Shown: positions 32,438 to 43,055 of the stretch, in pieces
How the letters are laid out: each line of letters begins with the position of its first letter
Position numbering within the stretch: position 1 is the first letter of the stretch
NCBI GenBank assembly: GCA_033439795.1
Contig: JAUTDP010000021.1
Location: 1-64,000 of the forward strand
Reading direction: 5' to 3'
Source: Sordaria brevicollis
Taxonomy: Eukaryota > Ascomycota > Sordariomycetes > Sordariales > Sordariaceae
DNA length: 64,000 bases
Program-made: the position numbers and the translations under genes
Notes under the pieces: model-generated
Databases searched by the model: none
What the model was told of the DNA's origin: nothing
What the model saw: the letters and a program-made list of their open reading frames with translations, nothing else

Positions 32438-33861
32438 ACATTGCCACAAGTACGTTGCGCTGTAAGTACGTTGCATGCGCCATAAACCGTTGCATATACA
32501 TGCACAGCAGGGAACCAACATACCGAAACCGTCCCGACCTCTCAAAGCTAGCTGGCAACTCTCGAGTTTCGAGCCTGATAAACTCTTTTCGATTTCTTGA
32601 TGATACGGTAGGTACCTACCATACTTCCCGTTCTTCAATCACAAGCTCACTATGCCTGCCGTATACGAGAACCAAGGAAGAGGATGGGAACTTTCGCAAT
32701 CTTCAGGGCAGGTAGGTGTTCTAGATTGGGGCTGAGTCTCGGCTGTTGAGCTACATACAACTTTCAGGTTCCAAGTATGACATTTAGGTCTTTTTTTCTG
32801 GAACTTTCGTGGTCTTGATGAGATATGAATAGTACTTAAATTCGGCTGGGATTTTCACGAGAGACAAAAAGAGAACTGATCACTGAACTGGACTGCAGTG
32901 ACTAACTGGACTGGAAAAAAAACTTGGGAATTACTGGTGAATTTCTCGGAAAACTCGGGAGAGTTGGGGGTTGGGATAATTTAATCCAATCTTTTTAGAA
33001 ACCTAGAACCAAGAACCTAGAACTTAGAACCTAAAGATGAACATTTTTTTGTGTGCCTTGAAAAAAGGCTTTAGAAGATTTTGATTGAGATTTGGAACTA
33101 CCGGTAGGCACACTTACCCACTTGAGCCTCTGGGATTTATTCAGAATCTGGGCAGGGTAGGGCAGGACGTTGAGCTGCCCCATCTTAACCCTTTTACTTC
33201 CTCCTCCGGTGGATTATTTAACACTGCAGATGCCGATGCGTGTGCATGTTAGGGAGGCGGAGTTATATATAATATCATGATTCATATATACACAAAACTA
33301 ACTAGCAAACACTCAAACTCAAACTCAAACTCAAGATATACATACATAACCCTTTACAGAGGAACCCTTTACAGAAGAATCCTTTATAGAGTGAACCCTT
33401 TGCAGAAACAAACGCTGCATACCACTTACTTACTGGCATAGTAAGGCGGAATTGTGTACAGGTCGGGGCTCCAAAAAGGAGGGAGGTTGTGGGGACGAAA
33501 GATCGAGGTGGTACCGAAGACCAAAGAAGACGTCGTCGCATGGAAGAAGAGAGAAGAGCTCTCTCTCGTATGTAGGAAGTAAAGCCATGCATGCGTGCAT
33601 GACATGTGGAATATAGTAGAAGCCTCGACCGATCACAGATGGGAACATGTAAATATGGCTCAGCCCATGCAGAAGATACAACGCACGTCAGGCAATACAA
33701 CCAAGCGATATCATCGAGAATAGGTGGGGGGGAAACAGGTCAATCCTTTAGTTGTGTGTATCCAAAAGGTTATATAGAGGGGGTCATGTAATCATTTCCA
33801 TCCAAACTCATTTACTCCGCCGCCCCAGCACCTGCACCTGGCACAGGACTCAATATATAGG
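32438..33861. other. Intergenic region between the hAT element and the 3' end of the 33.9-36.5 kb gene
   Basis: It begins with the rest of the GTAAGTACGTTGCGC-type direct repeats interrupted by the element. Further on is a block of repeated AACCTAGAA-like words (33001-33037). No gene is seen; frames such as 33302-33700 (minus) are unsupported. Confidence 0.5.
33311..33404. repeat. Short tandem repeats (ACTCAA and about 16-bp units)
   Basis: Four ACTCAA units at 33311-33334. They are followed by four degenerate units of a CCCTTTACAGAGGAA type at about 33348-33404. Confidence 0.75.
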
Positions 33862-36497
33862 TCATCTCCAACCCCTCGTCCCCGCGGGACGAACTTTCCA
33901 TTTCCCAACAAAATACCTCTTCATCTCCTCCGCACACGCATTGTACTTGACCGCGCTCAACGGGCTATCCTCCAAGTGATCCATAACCCTCGCCATCTCC
34001 TCCTCTGTCAATTCCCCCGCAAAACGTTGATTTACATCCCTGACCGCCACAAAAAGAGCCGCCGACTCGCCGGACAGAGTTGAGTTCGTCTCAAAAAGAG
34101 CCGCCAGCCCTCCCAGCCCTCCCGGTTGCTGCCGCTCCGCGTCGTGTCGGAGATAAGCTTGCAAAGAACCCCCCACCCCCCTTGCGATCCGTCTCATCAC
34201 CTCCCTTGCCACCTCCTCTCTGAACTCATCCTTCACGTCGTCTCTGACTCTTGCTATCGCCTCGGCACGCATGCTCTCCTCCCATTTCGTCTGCAGCTTT
34301 TGTTCTAGTTCTTCCAACTGCGCCGCAACCTCGGCCCTGACCGTGTCTCCAACCTCCACGTACGTCCAGTCTTCCAATCTACTGCGCGCGGCATCGAGCC
34401 CGTCGTCAATTGTGTCGTCAATGCGGCGACGAATCGAGGAAGCTTCCGATGTGTTGTATCGACACGCATGGCACTCCTGGCTGTCGTGCTGGGCGTGCGG
34501 GGAAGGGGCATGGGAGCGGGAACGGGAAAGGTGGCGGATGGAGGATTCGAGGTGTGCGACGCGCTGTTCGAGAGCGTCGTGACCGGTTGTTGGATGCAAA
34601 GCTGGGAGAGTGACAGGGGACCCGAGGGCCGAAGGGGTTTGAGAAAGCCGGGGGCGTTTGCTGCGGCCTGGGAGAAAGGGGAACTGCCCGTTAGTTGATT
34701 GTTGGGGTGTCAGGAAAGAAGGTGGGCTGGGACGTACCGGATGATGGGGTGTCAAGTTGTGTTGATGCTTGACTTGGAGAGGCATGATGCTCTGGTGATT
34801 CGCGCAACGGGTGGCTGTCTCCCCCTGCGACGAGGTGGTCATCATCGTCGCGCTGGGCAGAGGGAGATTGTTGACTTTCTTCGGCGCTTGCGGATCGTTT
34901 GCGCGTCTGGATTGGAGTTGATATCCGGACACCCTCTTCACGCTCGTCAGAGGTGACTTGTGCAGGACTGCCCGGGGGTGTCGCTTGCGCCTCTTTGGGT
35001 GTTGTTTCGCGGTCCGTGGCACTAGGGTTGATGACACATCCGCCGGTACCACCATATAGCTGTTGAAGACATGCCCGCCTCGCACGCGTTGTCGGCCGGC
35101 TTGTAGCTGAAAAGACTGCTGGCAACAAGGCCAATTGTGTTCTAACCTCGGTCGAAAGGGAGGACAAGTCGAGAAAGAAAGAAAGGACCGTTACCTTGAC
35201 AAGAGAATGCAGACTGTCCAGCAAGGCCCTGGATTGTTGTTCCTTTGGTTGTAGTCGCCGATGCCTAGGCGCCACCAAACTAGCCGGCCGTGTCATGTTG
35301 AAGCGCAGATTGATGAACTTGTCCACGCCAGGAACAGCTTGCTGCCCAGGAAGCGCACTCGGAGTGTACGCAACCTCAACTGACCGAATGTTTTCCGGGT
35401 AGATGTAGACAAACAGCGGAACGGCAGCCGGCGTGCCTCTCTTGAGTGTACACTGCACCCTCAGAGAAAACAGGGCCGTCCGATCGGTAGGTGTGAGGGT
35501 GTCCACGTACAAATCCATCTTGAGATCAGACCAATGCCTTGCCTGATGCTCAGTCTCGGGCTCCCACACCACATGGACAGACGAGGCAACAAAGTCCAGT
35601 CTGAAGCCTTCATCATGGCTGTCATCGGCCTCGGACGCGGTCGATACGTCGTTGTCGCCATGCGACTCCGGGGCCCTGCAGCAGCAACCACATTCTCGTT
35701 ACTCAAGCATCGATGACGATTTGCGTGATGGACGTGGAAAACGAACGAACCTGCCGCTCTCGCCGGCCATCGTAACTGTTGGCGGGAATTCTATGAACGG
35801 GAGGTAGGAACCCTGGTAGGAGTTCCCACGACCCTGCTAGAAAGGTCCAGCCCTTCTAACTCATAGAGCGCCGGCTTCCAATTACAGACGGCGGGAAAGA
35901 GACGAAACGGCCACACACCTTTTCAGGAGGGCCTCAGGCCGTGGTGACTCGGGGAAGAGGGGCAAAAAGGGGTACGACCTGCCGCTCTCGCCGGCCATCC
36001 GTAAACCATGTTCAGGAATTCTATGAACGGGAGGTAGGAACCCTGATAAAGAGTCCCAACAGCCTGCCAGAGAAGCTCCGACCCTGTGAACCAGGGAGGT
36101 ATCTTTCTGACTCATAGAGCGCGTGTTTCTGGTTCACGGACGATCAGGAAAGAGACGAACAGCACATGTGTCCAGAAAGACGCATAGCCTCAGGCCGCCG
36201 TGACTCGGGGAAGAGGGGCAGGGGCAGGAGTGCAATTGAAGGCAAAGGGGCGGGCATGTGGATAGGGGATCGATGGGCATAGAGCGGTTTCATGTTGATG
36301 ATGGAAACCTTGTAGTAGCGACCATGGTCATGTCAGCCAGCGCTCGAGGTTGTGGTTGTGGTTGTGGCCACCAGCAAGCAACTCTGCGCGGCTCATCAAT
36401 CAGCAAAGGTTACTGACCGTGAGGGGGACAACTCCAGCTGCGTCGGTGATAATTGCGCATCCGTGTCGGCGAGCGAGCCGGCCAGCGAGTCGGTCAT
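33862..36497 (-). CDS. Three-exon gene of unknown function, coiled-coil C-terminus
   Basis: Exons 36497-36418, 35675-34738 and 34667-33862 (607 residues), with phases 2 and 1. Exon 1 encodes MTDSLAGSLADTDAQLSPTQ and ends at a GTCAGT donor. The 742-nt first intron contains tandem modules and a second possible first exon (35770-35751, ATGGCCGGCGAGAGCGGCAG, also phase 2) whose donor, GTTCGT, is weak. Intron 2 is GTACGT...CCCAG with a CTAAC branch. The middle has a conserved-looking fold (VYIYPENIRSVEV ... FINLRFNMTRPASLV ... LQQLYGGTGG) that I associate with a family of fungal hypothetical proteins. Then come a Ser/Thr-rich linker, a basic RSKRPR stretch that could be a nuclear signal, and an alpha-helical, coiled-coil-like C-terminal third. 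The function is unknown. The GTG at 35572 is not the start. Confidence 0.75.
35751..36230 (-). repeat. Module cluster 1 (two copies) in intron 1
   Basis: Two direct copies, about 228 bp apart, share CTGCCGCTCTCGCCGGCCAT (35751 and 35979), GGAATTCTATGAACGGGAGG, and the CCTCAGG core (35932 and 36188). They belong to the same family as cluster 2 at 38.4-39.8 kb. On the minus strand each carries ATGGCCGGCGAGAGCGGCAG followed by GT, i.e. a possible small first exon. Confidence 0.85.
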
Positions 36498-38203
36498 GGC
36501 ATAGGAAGGAGGTCGGCGGTCGCAACGTCGCCCAGAGTGACTGAAGACTTGAAAATAGACCCGAAGACGAGCCGCTGGAGGGTCGGAAAAGCAGAGGTGG
36601 TGAACACAGATGGCACAGGAAATATAAAGAAGCTCGGGTGGAGAGGGAGATGAGATGAGTGTGTGTGCGTGTGAGTGTGGGTGTGTGTGAAATTATATAT
36701 GTACACATGTAGACGGGAACTGGGCCTCTGCACAAGCCCAGGCCTGGAGGTGGGCATGCCAGAGTAATTGGAAAAGTGGACGGAAGCCCAGCTCAACCCC
36801 GGCAGCACCAGGGCAGGGATGGCTCGCTTACACCGCCTCCATCATCACGCAGGCTTCTTTCTCTGGCCAATCGCCTGCCATGGATTCTTCTTATCGATAC
36901 CTCACCTCCAAGATTCCCCGCATGGTTGCCTAAAAGACCCACTACTATTGCAGCCCGTGCATCCAATCATTCCCACTCGGATGCGTCGGCCCACTCGGGT
37001 GCATCCGTCCTGCCTGTTACATAGGTGGCTCCGTCAAAACGGGGTGTGTGAAAAAGAATAGTTGTACGTAATAGATTTGGTGAGAATCCCACCCATTTCT
37101 GTTAGTGACTTGCACATCCCATTCTTGGAGCCACCTGGTACAGTACCTACCTGTATCTCCCCTCGCTCGCTCTCTTGCGTGCGCTTCATTTGCTTCGTTT
37201 GCTTCGTTTGCTTCACTTCGGGACATGACATAAAAAAAACACACAATGTCAGGGAACATCAGTCCTGTGCTCTCATCCATTTCTTCCCGTCTTCTCAACG
37301 TCGGGTATCTTCTCACACTCCAGTCCTCATCTACCTACTTGCAAAGAAAAAAACGGCGCTCATCTCTCTAACAGTAGGGTGTGGCTGGTGATTTTGTCGT
37401 GACTGTCGACATCAACTGATGCCCTAGGTACGTAGTGACGTGGCTACAGTAACGCCGTTTACGGGGAAGCGATCAGATCATCGAAAACCTTGAGACCGGG
37501 AAGCGAAATCAATTGTCTTGGCGTTGAGGACGTGTACATATGTAAGTGGTAAGGGTGAATGTTGTGGTGGACTGGTGGGATTGAGACAACCTAGGGTTGG
37601 ATGGAAGAGTTTTCAGAGTTGAGAGCGAAGGATGGAGGATGAGACGCGTTGTTTGTAGAGACAGGAGGGAGGTTGAGGACTTGAGGGAGGTGTGCATGTT
37701 TGAGGGAAACCCTCTCAGCCTCTAAAAAAAATGCTACGTACCTATTTATGCTGGTTTGACAAAATCAGACTTTGGCACCACCTCTTTACATACCGGCCAT
37801 AGTGCTGTCTGTAGTCTGGGTTTCTGACAACGAGCTGTCGCGTCGAGACCCGACATTCCCAGGCAACAAAGAAGCGATGCGATAATGGCCTGCGTACTAC
37901 AGTGAATTTGAAAAGTACGTGAACGGGAGTTTGTTGCGCCAGGGCCAGCTTCCATTTGCATGTTCGTTTCACTTGGGTTTGTGTTGTTGTTGTCGTTCTG
38001 GTAAGCAGAACTAGCGACGGCCCGGGATGCTGGATGCGGGATGAACCGAAGTGGAACACACGCCGGGTCTTGAAAGCTGCCAATGCCGAAGTGGACGCTC
38101 CTCATCAGAGATCTCAGATCAGACACCACACAAAAGGCGTTATAGTACATCCGTCGTACCTCCATCTTGATAGCTCCTTGATATAGTAGACACAATCTCA
38201 ACC
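36498..38203. other. Upstream region of the 33.9-36.5 kb gene; duplicated segment copy 1
   Basis: It contains a GT-rich microsatellite (about 36659-36688), the first TA-type inverted-repeat element (37024-37135), and blocks homologous to the second copy: 37430-37590 with 41728-41880, and 38010-38200 with 41410-41640. No gene is seen. Minus-strand frames in 36400-36808 are exon 1 plus its antisense CA/GT repeat. Confidence 0.6.
37024..37135 (+). mobile_element. TA-type MITE, copy 1 (112 bp)
   Basis: The ends are GGTGGCTCC and GGAGCCACC, perfect 9-bp inverted repeats. TA flanks the left end and TG the right (a decayed TA duplication). It aligns along most of its length to the reverse complement of copy 2 at 40635-40740, including AGATTTGGTGAGAATCCC and ATTTCTGTTAGT. 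The TA target and the small size suggest a Tc1/mariner-type MITE. Confidence 0.75.
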
Positions 38204-38395
38204 ACAATGACGGCAGAATGTCCAAATTACTCCCTCCAAGACGTGTTAGATTCATTCCACATACTACGACCGTTTTCTAGGACTGTAGCATACAATATCA
38301 TAAACATCTCGGCCCTTCTCGGTCGCCTGACCACCGTCTCTGGTTCCTCCCCCCTCTCTCAAAACCTAATAACAAAAGCAAGCCGTCCTGAGCTC
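38204..38395 (-). pseudogene. Copy of the 3' end of gene B
   Basis: The segment aligns to 42968-43146, the last 30 or so codons and 3' flank of gene B. Minus-strand translation gives SSGRLAFVI, an inserted three-codon stretch with a stop (RF*), then ERGEEPETVVRRPRRAEM. Gene B has SSGRLAFVIIERGEEPETVVRRPRRAEML and a stop. The stop is lost here (TTGTGA became TTTATG). Homology ends abruptly at GAGCTC (38390-38395), where module cluster 2 begins. Confidence 0.85.
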
Positions 38396-39780
38396 CGGGC
38401 TTCCAATTACAGACGGACGGCCAAGTTGGAAACAACATGGCCTCAGGCCGTGGTGACTCGGGGAATTGGGCAAAAAAGGGGTACGACCTGACGCTCTCGC
38501 GTGTCAAATTCGCAACTATCCACACGCATTCTATAAACCTAGTACCAGAGAAGCCCCTGCTCTTGGCTCATAGAAACGCATGCTTCCAGTTCACAAACCG
38601 GCAGGAAAGAGACGAACGGCACATGTAGGGATACATAGCCTCAGGCCGTGGTGACTCGGGGAATTGGGCAAAAAAGGGGTACGACCTGACGCTCACGCGT
38701 GTCGAATTCGCAACTATCCACACGCATTCTATAAACCTAGTACCAGAGAAGCCCCAGCTCTTGGCTCATAGAAACGCATGCTGGAACAGTTCACAAACCG
38801 GCAGGAAAGAGACGAACGGCACATGTAGGGATACATAGCCTCAGGCCGCCATGACTCGGAGTTGGAGGGAACGGGCAAGCGAAATGGAAACGAGCGCACC
38901 TGCCGCTCTCGCCGGCTACCATAACTGTCGGCGGGAATTCTATGACCGGGAGGTAGGAGCCCAATGAAGAGCCCCCACGGCCCTGCCAGAAAAGCCCCAG
39001 CCCTTTCAACCAAGCTTGCTTGGAGAGTAGGAACTGGCAAGTTTTGATGGCCTCTGACTCATAGAGCGCCGGCTTCCAGCTATAGACGGCGGGAAAGAGA
39101 CGGACGGCCATGTGGGAACATAGCCTCAGGCCGCGATGACTCGGAGTTGAAGGGAACGGGCAAGAAAACGAACGAACCTGCCGCTCTCGCCGGCTGCTAT
39201 AACTGTCGGCAGGAATTCTATGAACGGGAGGTAGGAACCCAATAAAGAGTCCCCACGGCCCTGCCAGAGAAGCCCCAGCCCTTTCAACCAGGTTGGTACC
39301 ATCCACTTAGGGACCTGGTTGAGTAGGGGTTGGCAAGTTTTTGACGGCTTCCTGACTCATAGAGCGCGGGCTTCCAGTTACGGCGGCGGGAAAGAGACGA
39401 ACGGCACATGTAGAATACATAGCCTCAGGCCGTGGTGACTCGGGGAGGATGGGCAAAAAAGGGGGTACGACCTGCCGCTCTCGCGTGTCAATCCGCAACC
39501 ATCATCAGGAATTCCATGAACGGGAGGCGAAGACACATCCCCTCCTAAAGGAAGAGAGTGCCGGCGGCGGTCCCAGAAAAGCCCCAGCCCTTTCAATCAA
39601 GTTTGCTTGGAAAGTAGGAACTGGCAAGTTTGGATGGCTTCCGACTCATAGAAGCCGTGTTTCTGGTTGCAGACGGGCAGGAAAGAGACGAACGGCACAT
39701 GTAGGATACATAGCCTCAGGCCGTGGTGACTCGGGGAGGATGGGCAAGAGTGCAAGGTAATTGAAGGCATCGAGGGGTAT
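38396..39780 (-). repeat. Module cluster 2: six tandem 200-300-bp modules
   Basis: The CCTCAGG core recurs at 38441, 38639, 38839, 39124, 39423 and 39714, giving spacings of 198, 200, 285, 299 and 291 bp. Each module has GACTCATAGA(A/G), a CAGTTACAGACGG-like word, GGGAAAGAGACGAACGG and, in the longer ones, GGAATTCTATGAACGGGAGG and CCAGCCCTTTCAACCA. The first two modules form a shorter subtype ending CGACCTGACGCTC-CGCGTGTC. Only the module near 38.9 kb keeps an ATG in the possible first-exon position (ATGGTAGCCGGCGAGAGCGG). The short frames seen here are repeat-derived, not genes. Confidence 0.88.
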
Positions 39781-39928
39781 TTTGATGATGAGCGAAACCT
39801 TGTAGCGACCGGTCGGTCATGATGACATCAACCACGAAGCCTGCCGGGCGAGTCAACAGAGTTGGAGGGAGACACGACGACGATGATAATGCACCACCAA
39901 CCGCTCTGTGGCGCTTCAGGTTACTCAC

Positions 39929-39993
39929 CGCGGGGAGGACAAGGGCTGCGTAGGTGACAATCGAGCATCAGCGTCGGCGAGCGAGTCGGCCAT
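39929..39993 (-). pseudogene. Orphan copy of exon 1 of the 33.9-36.5 kb gene
   Basis: The minus strand reads ATG for MADSLADADARLSPTQPLSS, then P plus two bases and a GTGAGT donor. Exon 1 of the gene at 36497-36418 reads MTDSLAGSLADTDAQLSPTQ, then LELSPS plus two bases and GTCAGT. Both are phase 2 and would join the same downstream exon in frame. The surrounding 39740-40010 sequence matches 36220-36510. It could be an alternative far-upstream first exon of the same gene (the intron would be about 4.3 kb) or a dead duplicate. Confidence 0.65.
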
Positions 39994-40634
39994 GGCGACG
40001 GTAGGTAGGTAGAGGTAATCAATTGGATGGAGGTCGGCCCGGAGGACGGACGGGAGGTGGTGAAGGCAGATGGAGATAGATGGATCGTGATGCGCGAGAC
40101 TGGGGAAAAAAAATAAGCGGCTACAATGAAGAAAGCTGAGATGAAAATGGTCGGGTGGAGATGTGTGTGTGTATGTGTGTTGTGTGTGTGTGTGCAATGC
40201 AATTGAGTAGAAACTGGGCCTTTTGCAAAAAGGGCTGGGGATGCCCGAGTAAAAGAGGAAACCTCAATCCCTGCTGGCTCAGTGGCTCACACCGCCTTCA
40301 TTCTGCCGTGTAGCCAATCACGCACGCCCTTCCCTTTTTGGTCACCCTCCTGCTTGTTTGTTCGTTTGTTCATTAGCGCGGCACGCACCTACCTCATGGC
40401 TCATACACTCGCTGGTGTCAACCACGCAGATGCGCGTTTTCTAATGCTCTTTCCAGTTTTTACACGTCACGGTCATCAGATTTTCCCTGTTCGTTGAATG
40501 CTGCGCGGTTGCTTCCATTCGTTTTCGTTTGTCGCTCCTCCCTCCTCTAGCTAATCGCATCCATTCTTCTTATCCAATACCAAACAAATCCTCCCATGGT
40601 TGCCTAAAATCCCCACTATTATACCCGTCAATTA

Positions 40635-40740
40635 GGTGGCTCCAAAAAATGGGACGTGAAGTTACTAACAGAAATAGGCGGGATTCTCACCAAATCTGTT
40701 ATACTTTTTGCACACCACCCACCCAATTGACGGAGCCATC
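40635..40740 (-). mobile_element. TA-type MITE, copy 2 (106 bp), inverted relative to copy 1
   Basis: The ends are GGTGGCTCC and GGAGCCATC (one transition), flanked by TA on both sides (40633-40634 and 40741-40742). Its reverse complement aligns with 37024-37135. Confidence 0.75.
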
Positions 40741-41671
40741 TACCGTACAGTCCAAGATTCCACTCGGAGGATCCGGAGCGTGCACATCTCCCTCCGCGGG
40801 CCGCGCCTGTTAGCACTCAGTAGTGCAGGGCGGGGAAAGAGAGGGCCCGGGCGGGGGGTCTTGCCAAGTTGTCAGTGGCCAGTGCAAAAATGCGGGAGGC
40901 TGGGAGCGCCTGTGCACGTGACTGCGCGCTCTGTGGTGGTGTCTTGTTTCTCAGCTGTTCCAAGGTTGTTGACTGGTCACGAGGCCGACGCAACCCGCGA
41001 ACGCGGCGACGCGACGGCAACCTGGGCTCCAACACCTGCAACGAGCTACTACCTACCTACGTATCGAGACCGATATTTACCAATAACAAATAACAACGCG
41101 ATGATGGACTGGCATGATCGTACATACATATAGGTATGTAGTCAAGTTAGAAGTAGGTAGGTAGAGTTGTTGCTAGCTTGGATGAAGGACCGGACCGGGG
41201 CCCGTCCGGGTCCGTCCGGGTCCGGGGCGTTTTCCAAATAGTTCGTTTCATCTTTGGTTGTTCCCGCGCTGATCTGCCCGAGTCCGTCGCTGCTGCCTAG
41301 AGGTAAAGCATGGGGGGGAGGGCGAAAGACTGCACACCCAGCCGGAGTGATCGAACCAAACATCTGTGTACAAGTAAGTGCCCAATACTCGGCTATCTCT
41401 GGTATGTAAGCAGACCGGCCTCGGGCCGGGCACTGGCGATGCGCGAGGGATGAACCGGTGAAAAACGCGGGGTCTAAGTTGTTCCGTAGCGATATTTGGA
41501 CAATGGACTACTCCCGTCACCAGACACCAACACCACAAAAGGGGCGTTACGTTTCCTTGGCACTTGGTACTACATCTTGACAGCCAGATAGCGAAGCAAC
41601 ACCTTGAATGTGGTGCAGTGGACCAATCTCAACAATCCACACACACACACACACTTTTGACTCCCGAGTTC

Positions 41672-41672
41672 C

Positions 41673-41704
<32 letters not shown>
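41672..41704 (+). repeat. (CAA)11 microsatellite, preceded by a (CA)n run
   Basis: A run of eleven CAA units. A CA dinucleotide run lies just upstream at about 41639-41654. Confidence 0.95.
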
Positions 41705-43055
41705 ACACAACTCGATCGTCTCTTGACGTGGCTGCCTCTAACGCCGTTTACAGAAAGCGATCAAATCAAGATCAAGATCACTTCATGATCATCAAACTTT
41801 TCCCTTGAGACCCGGGGAGCGGGAGCGGGATCAAATGTCTTCCGTTGGCATGAATGTCGTGGTGGGATTGAGACAACGAAGCGTCGGGCGGCGGGGAGGA
41901 CGCGACGGGCTGGAGATTGTCGAAATGACGGGAGGTGCCCGCGGTGCCGTGATTAATGCGACGACGGACGTCAAAAGCAGAGAACTGAATTGAATGGGTT
42001 CCACCGCTCATTGTTTGCTGTGCGAAATGAACGCCTGGGCACGTGACGAACTTGTCCTTAGTGCCTTTTGATTGGTTGATTGACAGCTTGGCAAGTACAT
42101 GTAGCTGATCGCGTTGGCGACGACAAACAACAATAATAACGTCAAACAGAGGAAAGGAAATACAAACTGGGTGTAATTGATTGACCGAGAGAGTCTTCCT
42201 AGAGGGAAGACAGGGAGATGGCCGGAATGGCCCACCTGAAAACCCGGGAAACGAAAAACTCGGTTGCTGATGCATTGCATTCGCGACGCCGACGACGACA
42301 ACAATGTCAAGACTCAAGAAAAAAAACACTTGGATATTATCATATTCCAGTCCTGTCGGCGTGCAATATGTAGCCCCGACCAGTATTTTTTCCCTTACGT
42401 ACCGGCAACCAGCCGATGCTGAAATCCAGTCACTTAATCTGCCACCATTCTACTTGAGCTTATAAGGTTGAGGTCCCGCCCCTTTCCAATAACCCTTAGA
42501 TCCCTCGTGAACTTACCTTCGTGGTGAAGCGGTATGTAGGCGGGGCCAGATAAACATTGCTCGTTGTGTTGGCAGCGGAGGTACAGTTTTCGTAGGCGTT
42601 GCGAGGAGTGGGTGGACGGGTTCGACCCTGCTCTAAGGCGCTGAGCTTTTTGCACTTTTTTCACTTTTTCCTTTTTTATTTCTTTTTTTTTTTTTCCCTT
42701 TCTACTTCTTCTGCCTCCTTCCCATATCTGGTTCGTTGTTGTTACACTCTTTGACCTGGGAACGGAATCAAGCTTTGGAGGATATTTGTGGGACAACGAA
42801 CAATCGTTGTTCCGCCCTAGGAGCGTCGTGATCCCTGGCTTTTTTTCTCTTGTCTGGAGGTGTTGCACGGATGGCGCTAACAAACAAACCGGTATTGATC
42901 GTTCTTCATGAGACTCAACGGCGATATCACATTGCTTCGTCCAGAGCATTGTTCAATTGAGGAGGAAGACGGCAGATTGTCCCAATAACTCTGCGAGACA
43001 AATTCGATTCATTCAACAACCATTTCCCACGACTACATACAGCGCCCATAGATTA

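Larger units (their letters stand above)
39994..42967. other. Duplicated segment copy 2 and flank, no confident gene
   Basis: It contains a GT microsatellite (about 40167-40196), MITE copy 2, and blocks homologous to copy 1 in a different order: 41410-41640 precedes 41728-41880 here, whereas the matching blocks in copy 1 run 37430-37590 then 38010-38200. 41880-42967 has no counterpart. Long minus-strand frames at 41778-42329 (GTG start) and 42434-42949 (Lys-rich from an A-tract) are not credible genes. Confidence 0.55.

Noticed and set aside
35570..35572. GTG start for the 33.9-36.5 kb gene
   Set aside because: The frame continues upstream to an acceptor at 35675 and joins exon 1 in phase. 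GTG starts are not expected for fungal nuclear genes.
38437..39760. Several 60-170-codon frames in the module clusters
   Set aside because: They repeat with the modules (ESPRPEA-type peptides) and are by-products of the repeat, not genes.
41778..42329. 183-codon minus-strand frame with hydrophobic start
   Set aside because: The first codon is GTG, not ATG. There is no domain and the sequence lies in rearranged repeat DNA.
42530..42630. tRNA-like A/B box pair (TGGTGAAGCGG ... GGTTCGACC)
   Set aside because: I could not form an acceptor stem or a 5-bp T stem with a 7-base loop. Probably chance.
42434..42949. 171-codon minus-strand Lys-rich frame
   Set aside because: The Lys run comes from an A/T tract (42655-42700), and there are no introns, motifs or paralogue.
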